DNA from: a virus
Strand: one strand, 5' to 3'
Length of the DNA: 64,000 nt
IMG/VR virus record: IMGVR_UViG_3300042892_005063
Coordinates: 43,041-107,040 of that record
Part shown: in pieces, positions 63,416 to 64,000 of the stretch
How the letters are laid out: the number at the start of each line of letters is the position of its first letter
How positions within the stretch are numbered: position 1 is the stretch's first letter
Program-made: the position numbers and the translations under genes
Notes under the pieces: generated by a model
The model's input: the letters and a program-made list of their open reading frames with translations, nothing else
Databases searched by the model: none
What the model was told of the DNA's origin: nothing

Positions 63416-63853
63416 ATGACCATCGAAGCCCGTATCGCCCTCGTAGAAGACGTCCGTCCGCACGGTGATCACATGTCCATCGTGACCATCTCCGGTCATG
63501 AGGTCGTGGCCAATCGTGACGAGAACGGCGAGTTCCGTTTCCGGGTCGGCGAAGCCGCCATCTACGTGCCCGAGAATGCCATCATCCCCGAGGAGTTCCT
63601 CAAAGACCGTGGCTACTGGGACGAGACCAAAGGCAAGGGTCTGCTCGGCGGCTCCAAGGGGAACCGGGTCAAGATGCAACGCTTCATGGGCTTCGAGAGC
63701 CGTGGGTTGGTCTGGAAGGTCCGCGAGTCCACCGAGCCGGGCACCTACATCGTGGACCGTCACTGCGGCAACCCTGGTTTCGAGTCCGGTGAAGCCAGCG
63801 TCGGCGACGACTGTGCTGCATTCTTCAATCTGTCCGAATACGTCGCGGCCTGA
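63416..63853 (+). CDS. RNA-ligase-type OB-domain protein (no ligase core)
   Basis: 145 residues from ATG 63416. EARIALVEDVRPHGDHMSIV, VGEAAIYVPENAIIPEEFL, then KGNRVKMQRFMGFESRGLVW match the N-terminal OB-like domain that precedes the catalytic core in a group of phage RNA ligases. The lysine nucleotidyltransferase motif is absent, so this is either a free-standing RNA-binding domain or one half of a split ligase. Position beside the tmRNA hints at RNA handling. Confidence 0.75.
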   Translation: MTIEARIALVEDVRPHGDHMSIVTISGHEVVANRDENGEFRFRVGEAAIYVPENAIIPEEFLKDRGYWDETKGKGLLGGSKGNRVKMQRFMGFESRGLVWKVRESTEPGTYIVDRHCGNPGFESGEASVGDDCAAFFNLSEYVAA

Positions 63854-63880
63854 TTTTGATCTGAAGTCGAAGGCGCGAAA

Positions 63881-63888
63881 CGTAAATA
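63881..63888 (+). promoter_or_regulatory. Late-promoter octamer
   Basis: CGTAAATA, 34 bases before the gene at 63922. Confidence 0.5.
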
Positions 63889-63921
63889 GCGTATCGCCGA
63901 CGTCGGGAGTAGAATGTCATC

Positions 63922-64000
63922 ATGAGTTTTCTGAGCAAACTTAAAGAGGCCAAAGAAAAGCTGGGAGGCGTCGTCCTCGATAGCAGCAAAGAGGAAGAGC
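63922..64000 (+). CDS. Start of a gene cut by the window edge
   Basis: 26 residues visible from ATG 63922: a Lys/Glu-rich helix (SFLSKLKEAKEKLGGVVLD). GGGAG lies upstream and a late octamer before that. Too little to identify. Confidence 0.6.
   Translation, partial: MSFLSKLKEAKEKLGGVVLDSSKEEE

Overview
This window reads as part of a large T4-supergroup myovirus genome that probably infects an alphaproteobacterium. T4-type hallmarks are a gp43-like B-family DNA polymerase (N-terminal half only), a gp30-like ATP-dependent DNA ligase, a DsbA-like small protein, and repeated T4-style late-promoter octamers (variants of TATAAATA) in front of fibre genes and several small genes. The alphaproteobacterial leaning rests on a MucR/Ros-type regulator and on a circularly permuted, two-piece tmRNA, a gene form typical of that class. 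Genes are packed with ATGA/GTGA/TGATG overlaps and G+C is high. Small early promoters (TTGACA-like, 16-18 nt spacer) recur throughout.

Layout. 1-2 kb: tandem array of diverged paralogous small proteins. 2-6.6 kb (mostly minus strand): unknowns, an HNH nuclease, a Pnkp-like phosphatase, a gene-free tract, two paralogous membrane proteins. 6.8-14 kb: candidate spanin pair, DnaJ-like protein, ClpA, small proteins, a nucleotidyltransferase-like protein. 14-22 kb: fibre/adhesin proteins, holin-like protein, RyR-domain protein, HTH protein. 22-31 kb: DNA ligase, DsbA-like, DNA polymerase half, MucR-like, GatB/YqeY, dephospho-CoA kinase. 31-40 kb: a dense run of small orphan genes interrupted by aspartate carbamoyltransferase. 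40-42.4 kb: tRNA cluster 1 (three tRNA-Ala, three tRNA-Pro, several tRNA-like RNAs) with a minimal alanyl-tRNA synthetase-like gene. 42.4-52 kb: HNH nuclease, Rmf/CrpP-like protein, HerA-like ATPase, a RING+TerD protein, orphans. 52.4-53.1 kb: tRNA cluster 2 (two Gly, three Glu). 53-60.8 kb: orphans, CoaD, peptide deformylase, an ATP-grasp protein, a 0.5-kb gene-free transcript. 60.8-64 kb: initiator tRNA, a 1.1-kb gene-free transcript, a Tat-signal protein, the tmRNA, an RNA-ligase-type OB protein.

How the genes fit together. The most coherent theme is a phage-borne translation and protein-quality system: initiator tRNA plus peptide deformylase; tRNA sets covering all Ala and Pro codons, and Gly/Glu; a tmRNA whose encoded tag ends in ALAA; an AlaRS-like enzyme beside RNAs carrying the G3-U70 alanine identity pair (also present in the tmRNA); and ClpA plus DnaJ-like proteins that could process tagged products. 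A second theme is metabolic: CoaD and CoaE (the last two CoA steps) and PyrB. A third is a very large dispersed family of small proteins that share a C-terminal signature: a hydrophobic strand, then D/E-x-x-A, then F/L-x-L/M-x-W/F at or near the end. I call it the tail-signature family; it accounts for about thirty otherwise unrecognisable genes.

Limits: all assignments are by eye from sequence; no database search, folding or codon statistics were run.
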